64,000 nt of DNA from positions 3,223,950-3,287,949 of the forward strand of contig NW_026947499.1 in assembly GCF_034190915.1 (NCBI RefSeq), in the 5' to 3' direction. The notes beneath the pieces are model-generated. The model was not told the origin of the DNA, did no database searches, and saw only the letters and a list, made by a program, of their open reading frames with translations. This document shows, piece after piece, positions 26,076 to 39,779 of the stretch; the stretch's first letter is position 1; every line of letters starts with the position of its first letter. The translations under genes were made by a program, and so were the position numbers. Source of the stretch: Cavia porcellus. Taxonomy: Eukaryota; Chordata; Mammalia; Rodentia; Caviidae.

Positions 26076-26849
26076 AAGAACCCACCACAGCCACCATCAT
26101 CACCATCAAAAGATCAGGCCAGGAAATATGAAAAAGTGTAGAATTTAAAGGTACAATATAAGGGGTAAATAGAGATAGTTGTGAAATTATTATTATTGTT
26201 GTTGAATTATTATCTTGAGAATGTCAATCTATCCTATGGTTAGAGTAACACGTCTTTATCCCTCAGTGAATGGGGAGAAAACAATGAGACCTTGTAAACA
26301 ATGTACCAATAAAGGGGAAAGTTGCTTAGAAACAGAGAGAAGGGACCCCAGAGAAACTCAGAGCCAGATTAAAATCCGACCTCTGCAGAGACAGATTACT
26401 GGTGATTGGAGGTTTCATGGTCCTTTATGCTTTGCTGTCATTTCCCTGAGGAAATGGCCCTTTTTAGCTCTGACATCTCATCAAGTTCTGCAGCAGGCTG
26501 TTACCATTCTATCACACAGATGTGTGCAAATAGAGCACAGCCTTGTGGGACACTGTTCAGGGGACCATCCTCCCTCGTCCCTTAGCCACGATGTGCCACA
26601 CAGACAGATAGCAAACAGAGGAGACAGTGGAGCCGTCTCTTCTGACAAAGTCACCCCATCTACCTGCAGCAGCGAGCCTGGTTTTTCACATAACTGTCTC
26701 TCAGCTGAGAATTCTGAATCTCCCCTAGAGACTCCCCTGGGACATGTCTATGTGGTAAAATCATAGAGCGGCTGCATGAATCTCTGAGGAATTAGACTGT
26801 TCTGCTCCATTAGGTTTGCGACTGCCCAGGCAGTACATTGCACTAAATG

Positions 26850-26915
26850 ACTCTCTCTGCCTCTATCTCTGTCTCTCTCTCTGTCTCTCTCTCTTTCTCT
26901 TTTCCTCTCTTCCCC
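26850..26915 (+). repeat. TCTC / TCTCTG simple repeat
   Basis: CT-rich stretch of TCTCTG and TCTC units. Confidence 0.85.
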
Positions 26916-26919
26916 AGAG

Positions 26920-28160
26920 AGGAAAAAGCTTTTATAGTCATCAACAATAAATGAGCTTTTATTTTTTTTAAGGGAAAGGCATATTTCTAGAAAGATGGAA
27001 AAAGCTTGCAAATCAAGAAATTTTGTTCTTTGGTTTCTAAACACTTCTCACCCTTTTCCTGAACTTGGAAATTAACTGGCACCTCTACACCTAACACAGG
27101 AAATAAATACAGAGTAACTTCCCGAGGGTGTCGGTGTTCCAAGTGGGGTTCTTTAACTGTGAGATAACCTCTCATTTCTCATTAGAGATGTTTATGCTGG
27201 AGAGTAGGATTCTCTCAATCTTCAGACAACACTTCCAGGGCCTTTATGATCTCACTTGTGCCAGCACCTGAGATGACTCCTTGCTCCCATTCCTGGGCCT
27301 GGAGCCTCAAGATTCAAGGAGCTCAACAAGCATGTCATTGAGTGGAAATTTCTTATGACTATGGGGGGTTTACTTTGTAAAAGTATGCTGAGAATTCCAA
27401 TCCAATATAGCAGATGGAAGCTATGATTTGAGCTCCTGTTTGCACCCATGAATACACTTATGTAACAGTAAAGCAATCAACAGACCATAGCTCTTCTCCA
27501 TAGATTTGAGGGGACTCACTAGAGTTCTACTAGACAAATAACACACTTACAACATCTCTGGATGGCAGAGAGGAGAACAAGCCATGGGCTCTGCCCAGGC
27601 AGGCAGAATAAGTTTTGTGCAGAGCTAACATGGAATGAATATGGGTATTGGGAATTCACTATTGTTTGCACATGTTGCTATACTAATTAAGAAAAAATCC
27701 GTGCAAGTCGTAATCACTAGTAGAGGCATTTGGAAGGTAGGAGAGCCTGGAAGTATCTGAATCTTTCAAAATGTGAAATGGGAAGAAACTGTTCAAATGG
27801 AAAAAGGATCTAGGATGGGAGGAAGGGGCAAAGAACAAAGAGAAAAGAAAAAAAATCAAATTAGTTACTCTACCAGTGTCTTTTCATTTACTGAAAAGGA
27901 AGGTTTGTGCTAACATGGATCAGAGAATTTTTGTGTCCATATCTTGTACTCTGAGTTACTACTTTAAAGATAAAAATACACAATATATGAATTACTGTTA
28001 TTTTCCTATTATTTGTTATGAAATTTTGTTTTAATTTTTTCCTATAAAATAAAAAAAAAACTAAAAGAATTTAGTCTACACCAATAGCTCAAATAAAATC
28101 AAGGCATTTAAAACTTTTTTTTTTAAAGAGCAGATTTAATGATAGCTTGTTTAAAGTAAA
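26920..28160. other. unassigned AT-rich non-coding DNA
   Basis: No gene. Several A- and T-rich runs (28030-28130) but no named repeat. Confidence 0.4.
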
Positions 28161-28163
28161 TAT

Positions 28164-28292
28164 GGGGCTGGGGATTTAGCTCAGCGGCATAAGCGCCTGC
28201 CTTGCAAGCCGGCAGTCAAGCAGGCAGTCATGAGTTTGATCCCCGGCACTTATAAAAAAAAAACAAAAAACAAAACAAAACAAAAAAAAACA
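28164..28292 (+). repeat. tRNA-derived ID-type SINE with A-rich tail
   Basis: It begins 'ggggctggggatttagctca', contains an A-box-like 'tttagctcagcggcata' and a B-box-like 'gagtttgatcccc', and ends in a long A-rich tail with C interruptions (28254-28292). A small internal duplication ('ggcagtcaagcaggcagtc', 28211-28229) distinguishes it from the two related copies near 31.2 and 39.7 kb. The intact promoter boxes and long tail suggest a fairly young copy. The style fits sciurid ID-like elements, from memory and not verified. Confidence 0.85.
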
Positions 28293-28299
28293 GTAAACT

Positions 28300-29855
28300 T
28301 ATTGTAGTCTTTACCTTTAATTTTACCATAATGATTTTGCATATCAATATATTTGAAGTCTACTAATATTCATTTGAATTCCAGAAATTTTATTTTAGGT
28401 CTTTGGTCTTTTGCTTTACATAGTAGAAGATACAATGGAGTAAGTATATTTCATAAAGAATATTATGCAGAATACATTTATTAAAAATAACCAATTCCTC
28501 ACAAATAATGTAAACATTGTATATTACAAATGTATAAAAAAACAGAGAGGATCAAGAGACAATAGAGCAACCAGGGATGAAAGGAAAAGGAAATTTAAAA
28601 TGGAATTATGGTGTATTACTACATGTACCAATCTCCCACAAGGAATGTAAACATTGTGTGCTACAAGCCTGTACTAATAAGAAATTACATATATAAAATA
28701 GACTGTTTTCTTTATGCATTCATACAACTATGTCCTGGTAGAGAAAATATTCTCAATTGCACAAAATTGGGGTTTTCTAGTATTAGTAAATGATTTAAGT
28801 TGTTATGATTTGAGGAAGTTTGCTCTCATGTTTTTAGGTTTGTTCAGCTTCTTTTAGAATGTGCACTATTTTAACTAAAATGCTTATTATATCATTTAAG
28901 TGTGTAATCTTCCTTCTATCCAAGGTTAGAAGTCAGGGGAGGTGACCAGGGCCAATGTAGCTCTTACTGTCTCACACATGATGCATGGAACCACATGCTG
29001 TGTGGGTCTGTCAAAAAGAAACTAACTTTTGTCCATGGGGTTGGGTAAAAATTGTGAATCCTAAGGGTTTTCAGAGAAAAACTCAAAAGTAAGGATGTAA
29101 CTATGCAAGCAACTTGAGAGAAAATTTATGATATAGATCTAAAACGTCCCTGATAGTCTCATGTGTACAGAAACAAGGCTCCTTGAAGGAGATTGGATGG
29201 TGGGGGGCCATATTCATTGTGGATCACGCAGTGGACAGGTTCACCACAGTGACTGTGGTGTTCAGAGGTCGGCCTCATTGGAGGTTAGTTACTAAGAGTA
29301 AGATTTGGAAGATCCTGTTCTTTTCCCTGGTTATTCCCTTCCCTCTGCTTCCTGACTTGAAGATTCACTCCATCATGCCCTTCCCCCATGGCATTTCTAC
29401 CTTAGAGCCAGCCAACCATGTGCTGAAATCACTGAAAATTGTTATCCACGATAAATTTATCTTGCTTTAAATTGCAAGTGTCAGATACTTTCTTCTGATG
29501 ACAGGCAAGTCGAGTAATATAGAGGGATAAGCCTGACGTTCCTGTGAATGATATTAAGGAGCCACACTGAAAGCACATAAGAATTGTTCTGTACCATGTA
29601 TCTGCCCATAATGTATCTAGTAAGAACTAAAATACATAGATATCAAAAATAAAATGAACAAAATTACAACTAAAACCATCTTTTGACATTTCACAGAATA
29701 AGGACTAGTCAGAGGATGTTCCCCAGCTCTGGAATACTCTACACAAGGAGCTGTGTTACAGGCCTTCTTTCCATGGTTCCCAGGCAGGGCTGGTGCATGG
29801 CCAGAGGTCACAGCTGTGCCTTGGCTTACAGCTCATTAAGATTGGAAAGAGCTCT
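28300..29855. other. unassigned AT-rich non-coding DNA
   Basis: A word resembling 'aatgtaaacattgtgt' occurs twice (28508-28524 and 28643-28660) about 135 bp apart, a possible old tandem duplication. Nothing else recognised. Confidence 0.4.
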
Positions 29856-29859
29856 GCCA

Positions 29860-30585
29860 TTAACGTACCCCCAAAATCCATGTGCTTAACACCTGGATTA
29901 ATGGACTAAAACACTGACAGATTTACAATTGAATGGACCATTGGGAGACAGTGGAAGCTGTGGAGGGTGGAACCTCACTAAAGAGCTGCCTCTGATGCCA
30001 CCCTGTGAAGCTGCACCATGTTAGATGTAAGTTTCTGTTTCCTTAAGATTCTGAGAAATGTTGAAATGCCTAGTTATTTGAAATTACCTCCTGATTTTCA
30101 TCTGATTCCACCTGGGTTGTATAAAACCTGTTCATTGCATGTCTGGAAAGTACCTGCTGTTTTTAGAAACAGGACAAACTGAATCTACACTGCTGTTTTC
30201 CTCCTCTGGGGATTTTAACTCTCCATTCTGTGGGATTTTGTCCACAGTGAAGCTTGCTTGCACCTGCACTCGGGCTCCATGACTGTTTCTCGCCATTCTG
30301 CCAGGTCAGAAGGAGAATGTCATGGGAGGTGAGCAGGGAAAGAGTGGCCTCGTGCCCCAGCTCTCCCTCTCCCTGTCTCTCCTTCTTACTGGCCACCATG
30401 TGTTGGACGACTTCCCTCTGCCTTCCTCTGCCGCCATGTTGTGCAGCCCACTACGGTCCCCAGAAGCAACAGAAACAAGTGACCTTGGACGGAAGACACT
30501 GAAGCCATGAGGCAAAATGAACCTTTCCTACTTCAAGCTGACCTGTGAGGTATTTTGTCACAGCAAGGGAAGCTGACTGACACAA
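29860..30585 (+). repeat. MaLR-type LTR, apparently in two pieces
   Basis: The left part (about 29865-30015) reads 'cccccaaaatccatgtgctt' and 'accattgggagacagtgg'. The right part (about 30320-30585) reads 'ctccttcttactggccacc', 'ccgccatgttgtgcagccc', 'gaagccatgaggcaaaatga', 'ggtattttgtcacagcaagg' and ends 'gctgactgacaca'. Together these follow a MaLR LTR 5' to 3'. About 300 bp between them (30015-30320) does not fit and may be an insertion. Confidence 0.65.
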
Positions 30586-31180
30586 TGACATTGCTATTGA
30601 TAGATAGTTTGAAATTTACCCCCTGTCCAAAATCACACAGAGTTAGTGATGCAAGGAATTTCTTGCACTTGACTAAGTTCTTGTTGTATCACCTGAAAAG
30701 TCAGCTACATCTAAACATTCATACTTAATCCTCGAAATACACCAGGGAGTTACAGTAGCCTGAATTATTCTGCCTCACTTGAACCCAGGACTCTAAATCT
30801 CAGCAGTTTTCCTGCAGGCCTAGAGCTAATAAAAATTTTTAAAAAGGTCTAGAATGGTCTTTACAGATGTACTACTGCTGGTCCCTGCTTCTGTAAAAAG
30901 CCAGATTGTAAATATTTCAGCCTTGTCGCCCTACAGATTCTGCCCCAAGAGCTCCATTTGTTGTTAAGGAACAAAAGCAGCAAATGCAGTACAGAAATAA
31001 ATGATGTATTGGACTGGCCATGCTCTCATGAACTTCAATAAAATAAATGGAGGTGCCCCGTGGCTGATTTTTAAAACACAGCATGAAAATTAATAGCTTT
31101 GATACAAAGTTTAAAAAGTGTGGAGTCACATTCTTGCCATAGAAATACCTGAAATCTGTCACTGACAAACACCATCCACC

Positions 31181-31268
31181 GGGCCAGGGATTTAACTCAG
31201 TGGCATAAGCACCTGCCTGATAAGTGCAAGATGGTGACTTCAATCCCGAGTGTGAAAAACAAAAAATC
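31181..31268 (+). repeat. ID-type SINE
   Basis: 'gggccagggatttaactcag' then 'tggcataagcacctgcctga' and 'gacttcaatcccgagtgtg' with a short A-rich tail. Same family as the copy at 28164 but more diverged in both promoter boxes. Confidence 0.75.
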
Positions 31269-32169
31269 TGTCACAGCCAGAAATATACACATAGCAGCTT
31301 TATGAGAATATGGACAGTGATGTAACTGATGCCAGTTCATGCTCTGGAAGCTGACTTTCATATGCTTCTTTTTTCAAACATGCTAAGTAATGACAGAGCA
31401 TATAAGCACCATCACGAGAACGGGCATACTAGGGTTAGCACACACAATCACCAGGGTGCATGTATTCAGCAATGCTTAACCTTGGATCACTAATCAGCCT
31501 TCACCATAAGCCATGAGTCACATTAAAACCTTCCCAACCCTTGCTTCAAAAGGCCACCAGCTGGCAAAGTTTACACCGTGTCCCATGAAGCTTAATGACT
31601 GCATTTCATCCTGGCGACAAAAACTAAATATGGTGAAATGATCTTCGGTAAAAGAAAACTCAGTATCTGCTATAATTCCTGTGTTATAAAACAGAATGCA
31701 GTAGTTTGAATGATAATATAAAGCTACTTTACAAAGATTGGAAAATTCCTCAAAATGTGTTACATGCAAAAGTAACTCCTATAGAGTAGAATCTTTTATT
31801 TTAATAGTTGTTCATATAACCAAAATATACCCTAAAGATGCTTTCAGCTACTCATAGTCCTATGTAAATACACAGAAATAATTCGAGTAGAAAAACACAC
31901 CGATGTTACAGTCATGCCCATTTTGCATGGAAGGTTCATTTTAGAACAATTACACAGGAATGTTGGCAGTTATCCTTATGGATTTCCTTTTTAGTAAAAA
32001 GAAATGTATGATTTGTATGTCTTGTCATTAAATTTTAAGTAAAACGTAAACATCAATAAAAAGCATGGGAAACAAACCCTGCGAGCTGTGGGCAGCAGGG
32101 AGCAGGGTTCCCCATCTCAGCCCTAGAACCTGAGGATCTGCTGCCTAACACACAAAGGAGCCCTGCAGG

Positions 32170-32425
32170 TACAACTAAGTCACAGGGCCTGGGATGGGAG
32201 ATTATCCTGGATTATCTAATTATATCCAGTAGAACCACGTGGATCTTTACAAACAGGGAATCTTCATCAGATACAGAGATGACGTTGATGTGAGGAAAGC
32301 CAGAGAGCTACTGGCTTTGAAGACACAAAACAGAAAAAAATCATAGGCTTAGACAGATGCCAGGAACTAGAAGAGGAAACACATTCTCTGCTCCAGCATC
32401 CACCAGAGGAGGCACAGCTCTGCCT
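32170..32425 (+). repeat. MLT1-type MaLR LTR fragment
   Basis: 'gagattatcctggattatct', 'gagctactggctttgaagac', 'agatgccaggaactagaag' and 'aggaggcacagctctgcc' follow the middle of an MLT1 LTR in order. It is an ancient insertion with no internal region. Confidence 0.65.
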
Positions 32426-32429
32426 GCGC

Positions 32430-34430
32430 CTGAATATTAATCAAGTGAAACTCGTACTGGCCCTCTGTCCTTCCAAATCTAAAGAAAAGAAATCCATGTT
32501 TCTCTTCGAGCCTCAATTTGCAATATTTTTTCACAGGAAGAGTAGAGAACTGCTACTCATCACTTTAAATTTCAAGAACTGCCCATTGGTCAATCCAGAT
32601 TATGCAAAACTGCAGCAGATTTCAGTGTCTAGTGCAATTTATTCTCCCTCACCTTCCACAGGAAAATGATCCCAGAGCAGGCTCCGGGGACCCAGGCTGA
32701 AAAAACAGAGAGGGTCAAAACCTAGAGGTTAGAAGTGGAGATCAGGCCCTTGGGGTCAGGAAATGGGGTTTCCACAAGACTGAAGGCACTAGTTCTTTTC
32801 CTGGGTCTCTGTAAACAGCTTGGGAATAAACAGGACCTTCCTGAAATCATAGGTGTCCAATCCCCATATCCTATCAATCAGTCTGTCCAGCCCAGAAGCC
32901 CAATTCTAAATCAGGTTAACAGTCCTGGAAGAAACATCCTAACATGAATACAGCCAAACCCATCCCACTGGCAGGAAATACCCCCAGCAAAGAGCCACAG
33001 ATCAGAGAAGAAAGGAAACTGCAATTTTCAGCACTTGTACTCAAGCCTGAAGCTGGACTCAGGGTGTTTAGTCCACTGAGCTCTCCTTGTGTGAGCCACT
33101 TCAGGTGAGGATGACTGGTCTCTATTTCCCATCTCTGCCATGGTTTAAAGACCCAAATCCATCTCAGCCCTGGGATGTCTCCCTGCTCCTTGTCTAGCTA
33201 CTGATTCCATCCCATGCATCTTCTTTATGTTTAAATCTACTGGGCTCTAAGCTCAAAAGTGCTGTCTGACTTCTGATTGGATCTGGATTAATTCTGTAGG
33301 GGAAGGCAGGCATTCTACTGCCCCACTGCAACTAGAAGTCCTGTACAGGCACCCAGGAATCTCTCTGGGCCATCAACGTGTCCACAGCAGCTCCTAGAGA
33401 CAACATGACATCCTCCTCTGAAACAGGGCAGGAGTGCCTATGAAAGTTCGCATCAGCATGCTCATGGAATTTTGGGAAGCAGCTGAAATATCTCCCAGCT
33501 CTGGGAATAATGAAGTTAATACAGATCTTGGTCCCAGCTCATCATTGCAGGCAATTTCCATCCTGAGCCAAGAGGACAGCAAGAGCACAGGCTCCTGCCC
33601 ACTAGGCTCAGATTAATCTGTCTGCAGCTCAGTCCTAAATAAGAAATATTTCTAAGATCATGGAGTGAAACTGGCATGGGAGATTCCAAACAATAATGGC
33701 AATGGGGCCCACGGAGCTGATTCTCCCCACACCAGGACTACACATGCAGCAGTGGGGGAATTTGCGAGGCCAGTGCATGAGGCAGCATGTGGGTCCCCAT
33801 GGGGTGACATAAGTCAGGAGCTCTGATGTAGCAGACTCATCCATATCCCTGCCAGATTCTGCTCCAAGACGGTGGGAGGAAATTCCCACCTAGAAAACAC
33901 AGAAGTGGGAACAGGAGAGGCTGCAACCAGGGACAGTGCTGACTACATTGGACAGATGGCCAGTTTGATCAGCACCCCAACCTCACTCTGCAAACTACTC
34001 TCATGCTCTGTGTGGAACCCCATGTCTGGCTGGCTACTCACGATCCTGAGGATTTCATCAGTTTCACCTCTTCTGTCCTACCCTTCTCACCTATATGCTG
34101 TGACCTGAGTGGTCAGCAGGGTCCTGAGAAGGTCCAACAGGAGGTTCAGAGGAGACAAGACATGTAAAAGGAAAGCTGGGACCAGGTGGGCCCTGGCCTC
34201 TCTGATGGAGAAGCAGCGACAGCCCAGCACAGTCTGCATCTTTACACCTAGTTATAAGAGGGGGGTGTGACACAGAGCTGCAAGGGTGAGACCTCATCTC
34301 AGTGTTGTGATGAGAACACTGAAGTGGAATAGTCTCAGAGCTCTGTACTACAATTAACCGGGAACAGCTCCAGGACTGGACACCTGCTGGACGGGCCTTG
34401 CTCTAGACCCAACAATGTGATCACATGGCT
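32430..34430. other. unassigned non-coding DNA
   Basis: No gene or named repeat recognised. Open frames are below 85 codons. Confidence 0.4.
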
Positions 34431-34439
34431 CGCTTCTGG

Positions 34440-34505
34440 CAACCTGAATATGTCAGTCTCCCTGAGTGCTGGTGTTACACATGTGTGCCACCATACTAAG
34501 CTGAA
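34440..34505 (-). repeat. B1/Alu-like SINE fragment, minus strand
   Basis: 'gagtgctggtgttacacatg' then 'tgtgccaccatactaagc' is the antisense of the start of a B1-type SINE. Confidence 0.65.
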
Positions 34506-34509
34506 TCTT

Positions 34510-37470
34510 GTTCTTTGAATTGAGTTGAGAGATGACATTGATACATGATCATTCGTTAAACCAAGACTGTGTTGTAGTGGGAAGTTAAGGATCTGCCTAT
34601 TTTTATCCACAGATTTGCAAACACTTACCCCCAGCTGAGTGAATCAGAGTAGCAGAGAATCTAAATAAACTTACTCCTGGGACCACACCCTCTATTCACT
34701 CTTCTCCACACAGAGTCTCTCCTTACCTCTTCCCAAGTCTAGTGGCTCCAGGCTTTCCTGGGTGTTTTGCTTCATCACTCCGTCTCTGCCTCCGTGATCA
34801 CGTAGGTTCATTCCCCTGTATGTCTGTGCATTCTCCCCTCTTCTTATTAGAACATCAATCATTGTATTGAATGAGAGGCTAAAGCCTGGATGATTCCACT
34901 TCAGGACTGAGAACTAACTGCATATACAAAGTCCCTGTTTCCAAATTAACACATAGTAGAATTTGCAGCTCATGGAAATTTGGGGATAGGACTAGATAGC
35001 TGTTAACAGTCTAAGAAGGGGTAGCGAATATACTGGACCATTCCCTTAGATTAACTCAGTTTTGGATCCCAATTTTTCGTTCTAGATTTGTGTAGCAAAC
35101 CATGATGGGAGAGCTCTAAACACTGTGGGCAAGATGAATGGAAGAGACAGAAGATCCTCCAGTGGAACTACTAAGTTCACCAGCATCTTACAGAAGGAGC
35201 CAGTTGGTCTGAGGAACGGTGCCATGTTTCAAGAATTCTCTTATGCTTACAATTCAGGGGTAGCATGTGGAGGACCCAGGATGTAGTTTTTCTACAGCTA
35301 AGATGCATTACAAAAAAGTGATGCATAGCCGTATCATGAGAGAAAAGACACAGCGAGCATCTGTGAGGACTGTGTAGCCTTCCTGTGATCACTCCCTCCT
35401 GTAAGGAACACTCAGGACATAGCATTCTCCAGCCACAAGATCATAGCAAGATGTGTGTGATGCTTCTGCCCAGGGAAGCCCACCAGAGACTCAACAGCCA
35501 CAGACAACCCTAGGTGCTGCTAACGTGGTGTCCTCTGCCTCATACCCAGGAAAACCCCAGACTCCAAGAAGGAAAGCTGGTGCCCTAAATAAACAACATT
35601 TGTACAAGTCAGGTGCAAGTGCCACTCTCAGCATTTAAGGGTCCCTCTTAAAATCCAAGTCCCCAGGTGCCAAAGATGGCACTGCAAACAAGACTCAGAG
35701 CCACAGCCTCAGCCCTGTGACCTGACCTTGGTTCATCACATGAACACATAAATGTGAAAGGGACAGCTTAAACAAAATATTTAACAGAATGAAAAGCATT
35801 CCCACATTGCTTCACCCCAACAAAAATTATTATACAGAGCAAAGTCACTAAAGCTTAAGTTTGGGGTGTCCTTTGAATGTCCTCTGGGATGAGTTATTTA
35901 CTCAGGAGATTTGGGAAGTCTTTCTATTAAAGAAGATATTTAATCAGCTCATGGCTGAAGCTGGCTCACTGGGCATGCTCCTCTCTCATATTCAGCTACA
36001 GGCATGCTAACATCAAAGGACCACATGCATGAAATCCCTCATACTTAAGGTTTGTCACCACCTTTGTAGTCCTCCAGCATATCATAGATTATGGCTGTAC
36101 TACTTCTAATTATCTAGGTGTCGTGAGCAATGATTCACCCTCAAGGAGGCTGGAATTTGGGATGACAATGATGACCTCACCTAGTTGTTGGGGACACAAT
36201 AAGTTACAGGGTGGGAAAGGAAACCGTGAACTACAGTATACACAGCAGGTGTGATTATAAACTTCACTTTCCTTTCATCAGCCTGGAACAGGATTAACTA
36301 GAATGTGCAAAGAGTTCCTCTCCCTTGCCACTCTCACTGTTTGAGGAGGCTGTGCATGGGCTGGAGGAAGGGCTGGGTTGGAAAGAACACACACAACCCT
36401 GAACTGTACAGAGACACTCTCAAACTTTGCAGTGGCAAAATTCCTATCATCTTACCCTTAGCATGACTGGGAGCTGGTGGCTGGGCTCTACCTTGACAAC
36501 ATATCATAATGAAGAAAGAGGAAATTTTTAAAGCTCTCTCCAGCTCCAGGGATATGAAAAATCCTGAGAAGAAATGGAGCATGATGTTTTGATATTGGCC
36601 ATTTAGTCCTGCTAAATCACACTGGGCTTTTCCTTCTCCTCTCTGACTTTTAAGCTAAGCCAACTGTGGGAACTCTGCCAAGACACAGCACAGAAGGAAA
36701 ACCAAATTAACTCAGGATTACTTTTAGGTACTTTTAAAGTTGTATTCTAGAAGCTAGAGAAAAGATACCCTATAAATGTGGGCAGCTGGCTTACTTAAAG
36801 TCCATTTTCATGTAATTGAGTCTATAAATATTAAAGTTTGTCTGTTCCTGATCTACTTTTGAAGTCTTCCAGATTTTAGAAAGTGCTTTATGATGCTCAC
36901 ACCTTAGAAATTACCAATGGCTTTTGATGACTCCAAAATATTATTTCTGCAATTAAACATTATTCTTTGAAATAAGGAAGTTGCAGCAAAAACAAACAAA
37001 AAGCAGTCCCAGATCCTCCCCTTGGATTGAATGTCATATTCTTTTGTGAGGTTTAGATTGAGGAGCAGAGACCTCCGAAAACACCCAGGCTTTCTTTCCA
37101 GTTTATGTGGCAGAAGGTAGATCTATATCACCAAGTGCTGCACAGCGCCCTGAGCCGATGGCTGCTTTAAGAATAGTTGTTGCTAAAAAGAGCGATCACC
37201 CCAGCCAAATGAGAAGAGGTGTTACAGTGAAGAGGCAAAGAAAGACAACTTGGATTACATGTGAGACAGCAAGACAGGCAAGAAAGCACCAAGGCTTAAT
37301 GGCAGATACAGTTGCTCTGGGCCCATCTCTCAACCATGAGCATGAGCATGCCCTGACCCTAAGTCTAACACCAGTGACAGTGACAACCAGCTCTACCCAA
37401 GCCTGTAAGTCATTAACCTTGTACCCAGTCATTCCAGAGCTCATGGATTCTCAGAAATGCCACCACCTAC
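34510..37470. other. unassigned non-coding DNA
   Basis: No gene recognised. The longest open frame nearby (144 codons from 37107) runs into the GA repeat and has no family resemblance. Confidence 0.4.
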
Positions 37471-37471
37471 A

Positions 37472-37474
<3 letters not shown>

Positions 37475-37517
<43 letters not shown>
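37475..37517 (+). repeat. (GA)n microsatellite
   Basis: A pure GA dinucleotide run of about 21 units. Confidence 0.97.
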
Positions 37518-37521
<4 letters not shown>

Positions 37522-38244
37522 ATGAAGCTGCCTTCTACTAATCATCTATGGAATAAATGGAGTTGAATATTCATTTCTCATGTCTGGACCATGCGCAAAG
37601 CATTTTGTGTTGGATAAAGACAAACCCAAGCAGGGCATCCACCACGAAGAGACCTAAACATTTATCAGAGAAGTTAGGATGGGCTTTTATAAACACTCAA
37701 ATTCCAAATTACACTATCAGAAATCAGATCATACATCTTGCAATGTTCAGTTCTCTTCAGAGACAGGGAGAATTTTCAGGAATGGAGTTTGAGTGTTTCT
37801 GAAATCCCAGAGTGGATAAATCTCCCTAAATGAAGAGCTTTCTCCCTGAAAGTATGAGTTCCCCTAAAGGTGATGAATTAAAGTCCATCATCTATTACAT
37901 CACCTCATTTCTTGCACCTCCATAATCTTTGTAACAATCTTAAAAGTCTCTCATATACTGGTTATTCTAAGCTAATAAGGCTAGAAGGAACTAGTGTGTT
38001 CTTATAAAACCCAAATTTTTGCTTTTCTAAATCCCTATAATTCCTCTTGCTGTATGTGATATATACACACCAGCTATATTTTTATTATGAGAGTAATTTG
38101 GTCTGGCTGAAGAAATATGAGCAAGATGAATGAATGAGAACATGGGAATCCATGGGACAAAGATCTCTCAATAATATTCCTGTTTTGCAAGGGGTCTGCA
38201 TGTCACTAGCTGCAAGGTGCAAAGAGTGGAGATGGTCATTTGTC

Positions 38245-38765
38245 TTGGCTACTTTTCTCTCACTGCTGAGGCATAATACCCAATGCCCAAAATTAAGGAA
38301 GGAAAGCTTTATTTAGCTCACAGTTTATGAAGGTTTAAGTCCATACTGTCAGTTGACTCCAAAGCAGAGTGATTTGGCTGAAGGGTAACCTGCATGGCAG
38401 CAGAAGACAGTGAAAGCAGCAAAAACAAAATAAAGAGGAGAGGAGAAAGCTGCTTTTTTATCCTTTATTGTATGCAGGCTACTCACCCTAGGGCAGGTGT
38501 AGCAAGCACACCATCTCTGTGCCCTCTTCTTTCGCAAGCTGGGGATGTTTACACAGTGAGCACTCTGGCCTCCTGTTGAGTTGCTTACTTAACTTTCTAA
38601 ACTTCTCAAGTGGACACAATGAATCACACATCACAACATCCTAGGGCGTAAACATCTGCCCTAGGGCATGTCCTTCCTAAGAAGCAGAATTGCTGAGTCA
38701 CTCAGTTAAGCTTCTAAATTTCTCAAGTTGATACAACTTAAGAATCATCAAGCACATACCTTGAG
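38245..38765 (-). repeat. MaLR-type LTR, minus strand
   Basis: Antisense MaLR words appear in order: 'tcactgctgaggcataatac', 'aaagctttatttagctcaca', 'ggtttaagtccatactgtc', 'ggtaacctgcatggcagcag', and at the far end 'ctcaagttgatacaacttaa'. The terminal segment has a second, related copy just before it (38585-38640), so the right end is internally duplicated. The same end segment recurs at 60590-60770. Confidence 0.65.
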
Positions 38766-39544
38766 TAACTATTCTCAGAATTCCAGGCCGCTTCCAGCAG
38801 GATGATCCATGTGCTCAGGGTTGCACTCATATTGAAAGTCTTATTGTGAGAAATAACTCACCAAGCACAGCTCCAAGGAATGAATGTGAAACCCACCAAG
38901 TGGCATCTCTAGTTTGGTGTTTTTCAGCACCTGGAAAATGCCCTTTGTCCCTGGACTCCAGGTTGAAGACAATTCAGAAGCCTAAAACAATGGACTTAAA
39001 AGACTTGGAACCTGCTCTGATGGTGAGGCTGCTCTGATTTCCTCACAAACGCAGTGGCACTCACTGGAAGCCACTCTGATGACCTTCCTCTTATGTGAAA
39101 ATTTTCTTTCTCCTTGCAAGACCTGCAGAAAGCTATAGAACAAAGCACCAGTCTGGTTCAAGTTTTGACTTCAGAAATCTGATACTCAAAAAGCCAGTTT
39201 CTGCACTGGCTTTGAACCTTCCAGGTCAGGCATTCAGTCATAGTTTCTTTGAAAAATCCATTGAGGTTCAAGGCAATTGTATTCTGTCCTCTCTCTTTGT
39301 CCAGGTTGACCAAAAAGAGCTTTTCTGAACTTTATGTCAGGTCTACAGTCTGAGAAGTGTGAGCTTCTTACAGGGAAAAGGATAGCATGTATTTGAAGCT
39401 ATGACTTTTCTAATATATCCAAGTCAGGGTGCCCACAAAGGACAAAAATGATACCAGGTCATCTATACACAAGCTTTCATCTTGTGAGGACTTCACAAAG
39501 TTACCACGCATGACTAATAATAGTTTCTAAATTGGCACATGCAT

Positions 39545-39625
39545 TAGCATGTCGAATAAGTATTTATTGAGCATTGGTTATGTCAGGCTCAGCTTTGAGC
39601 ACAAAGTTTCACTGTGGTGGATAGA
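39545..39625. repeat. L2/MIR-like fragment
   Basis: 'aataagtatttattgagcat' followed by 'tggttatgtcaggctcagc' is the ancient L2-end motif. Confidence 0.6.
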
Positions 39626-39686
39626 ATAGCCTCTGTTGCCTTGAGCATATATTCCAGAGCAGGAGATCATTAAAAAGCAAGCAGAA

Positions 39687-39778
39687 GGGCTGGGGATACA
39701 CCACAGCAGAGGCACAAGCACCTGCTTGGCAAGCATGAGGTCTTGAGTTCAATCCCTAGAATCAAAACAAAAGCAAGG
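39687..39778 (+). repeat. ID-type SINE
   Basis: 'gggctggggatacaccacag', 'gcacctgcttggcaagcatg', 'gagttcaatccctagaatc' and a short A-rich tail. The A box is damaged, the B box is readable. Confidence 0.75.
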
Positions 39779-39779
39779 A

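Noticed and set aside
26215..26766. 183-codon open frame
   Set aside because: No recognisable domain, no repeat-free homology that I can recall, and no splice or promoter context. Probably chance.
37107..37541. 144-codon open frame
   Set aside because: It ends in the GA repeat (R-E-R-E) and has no family resemblance.
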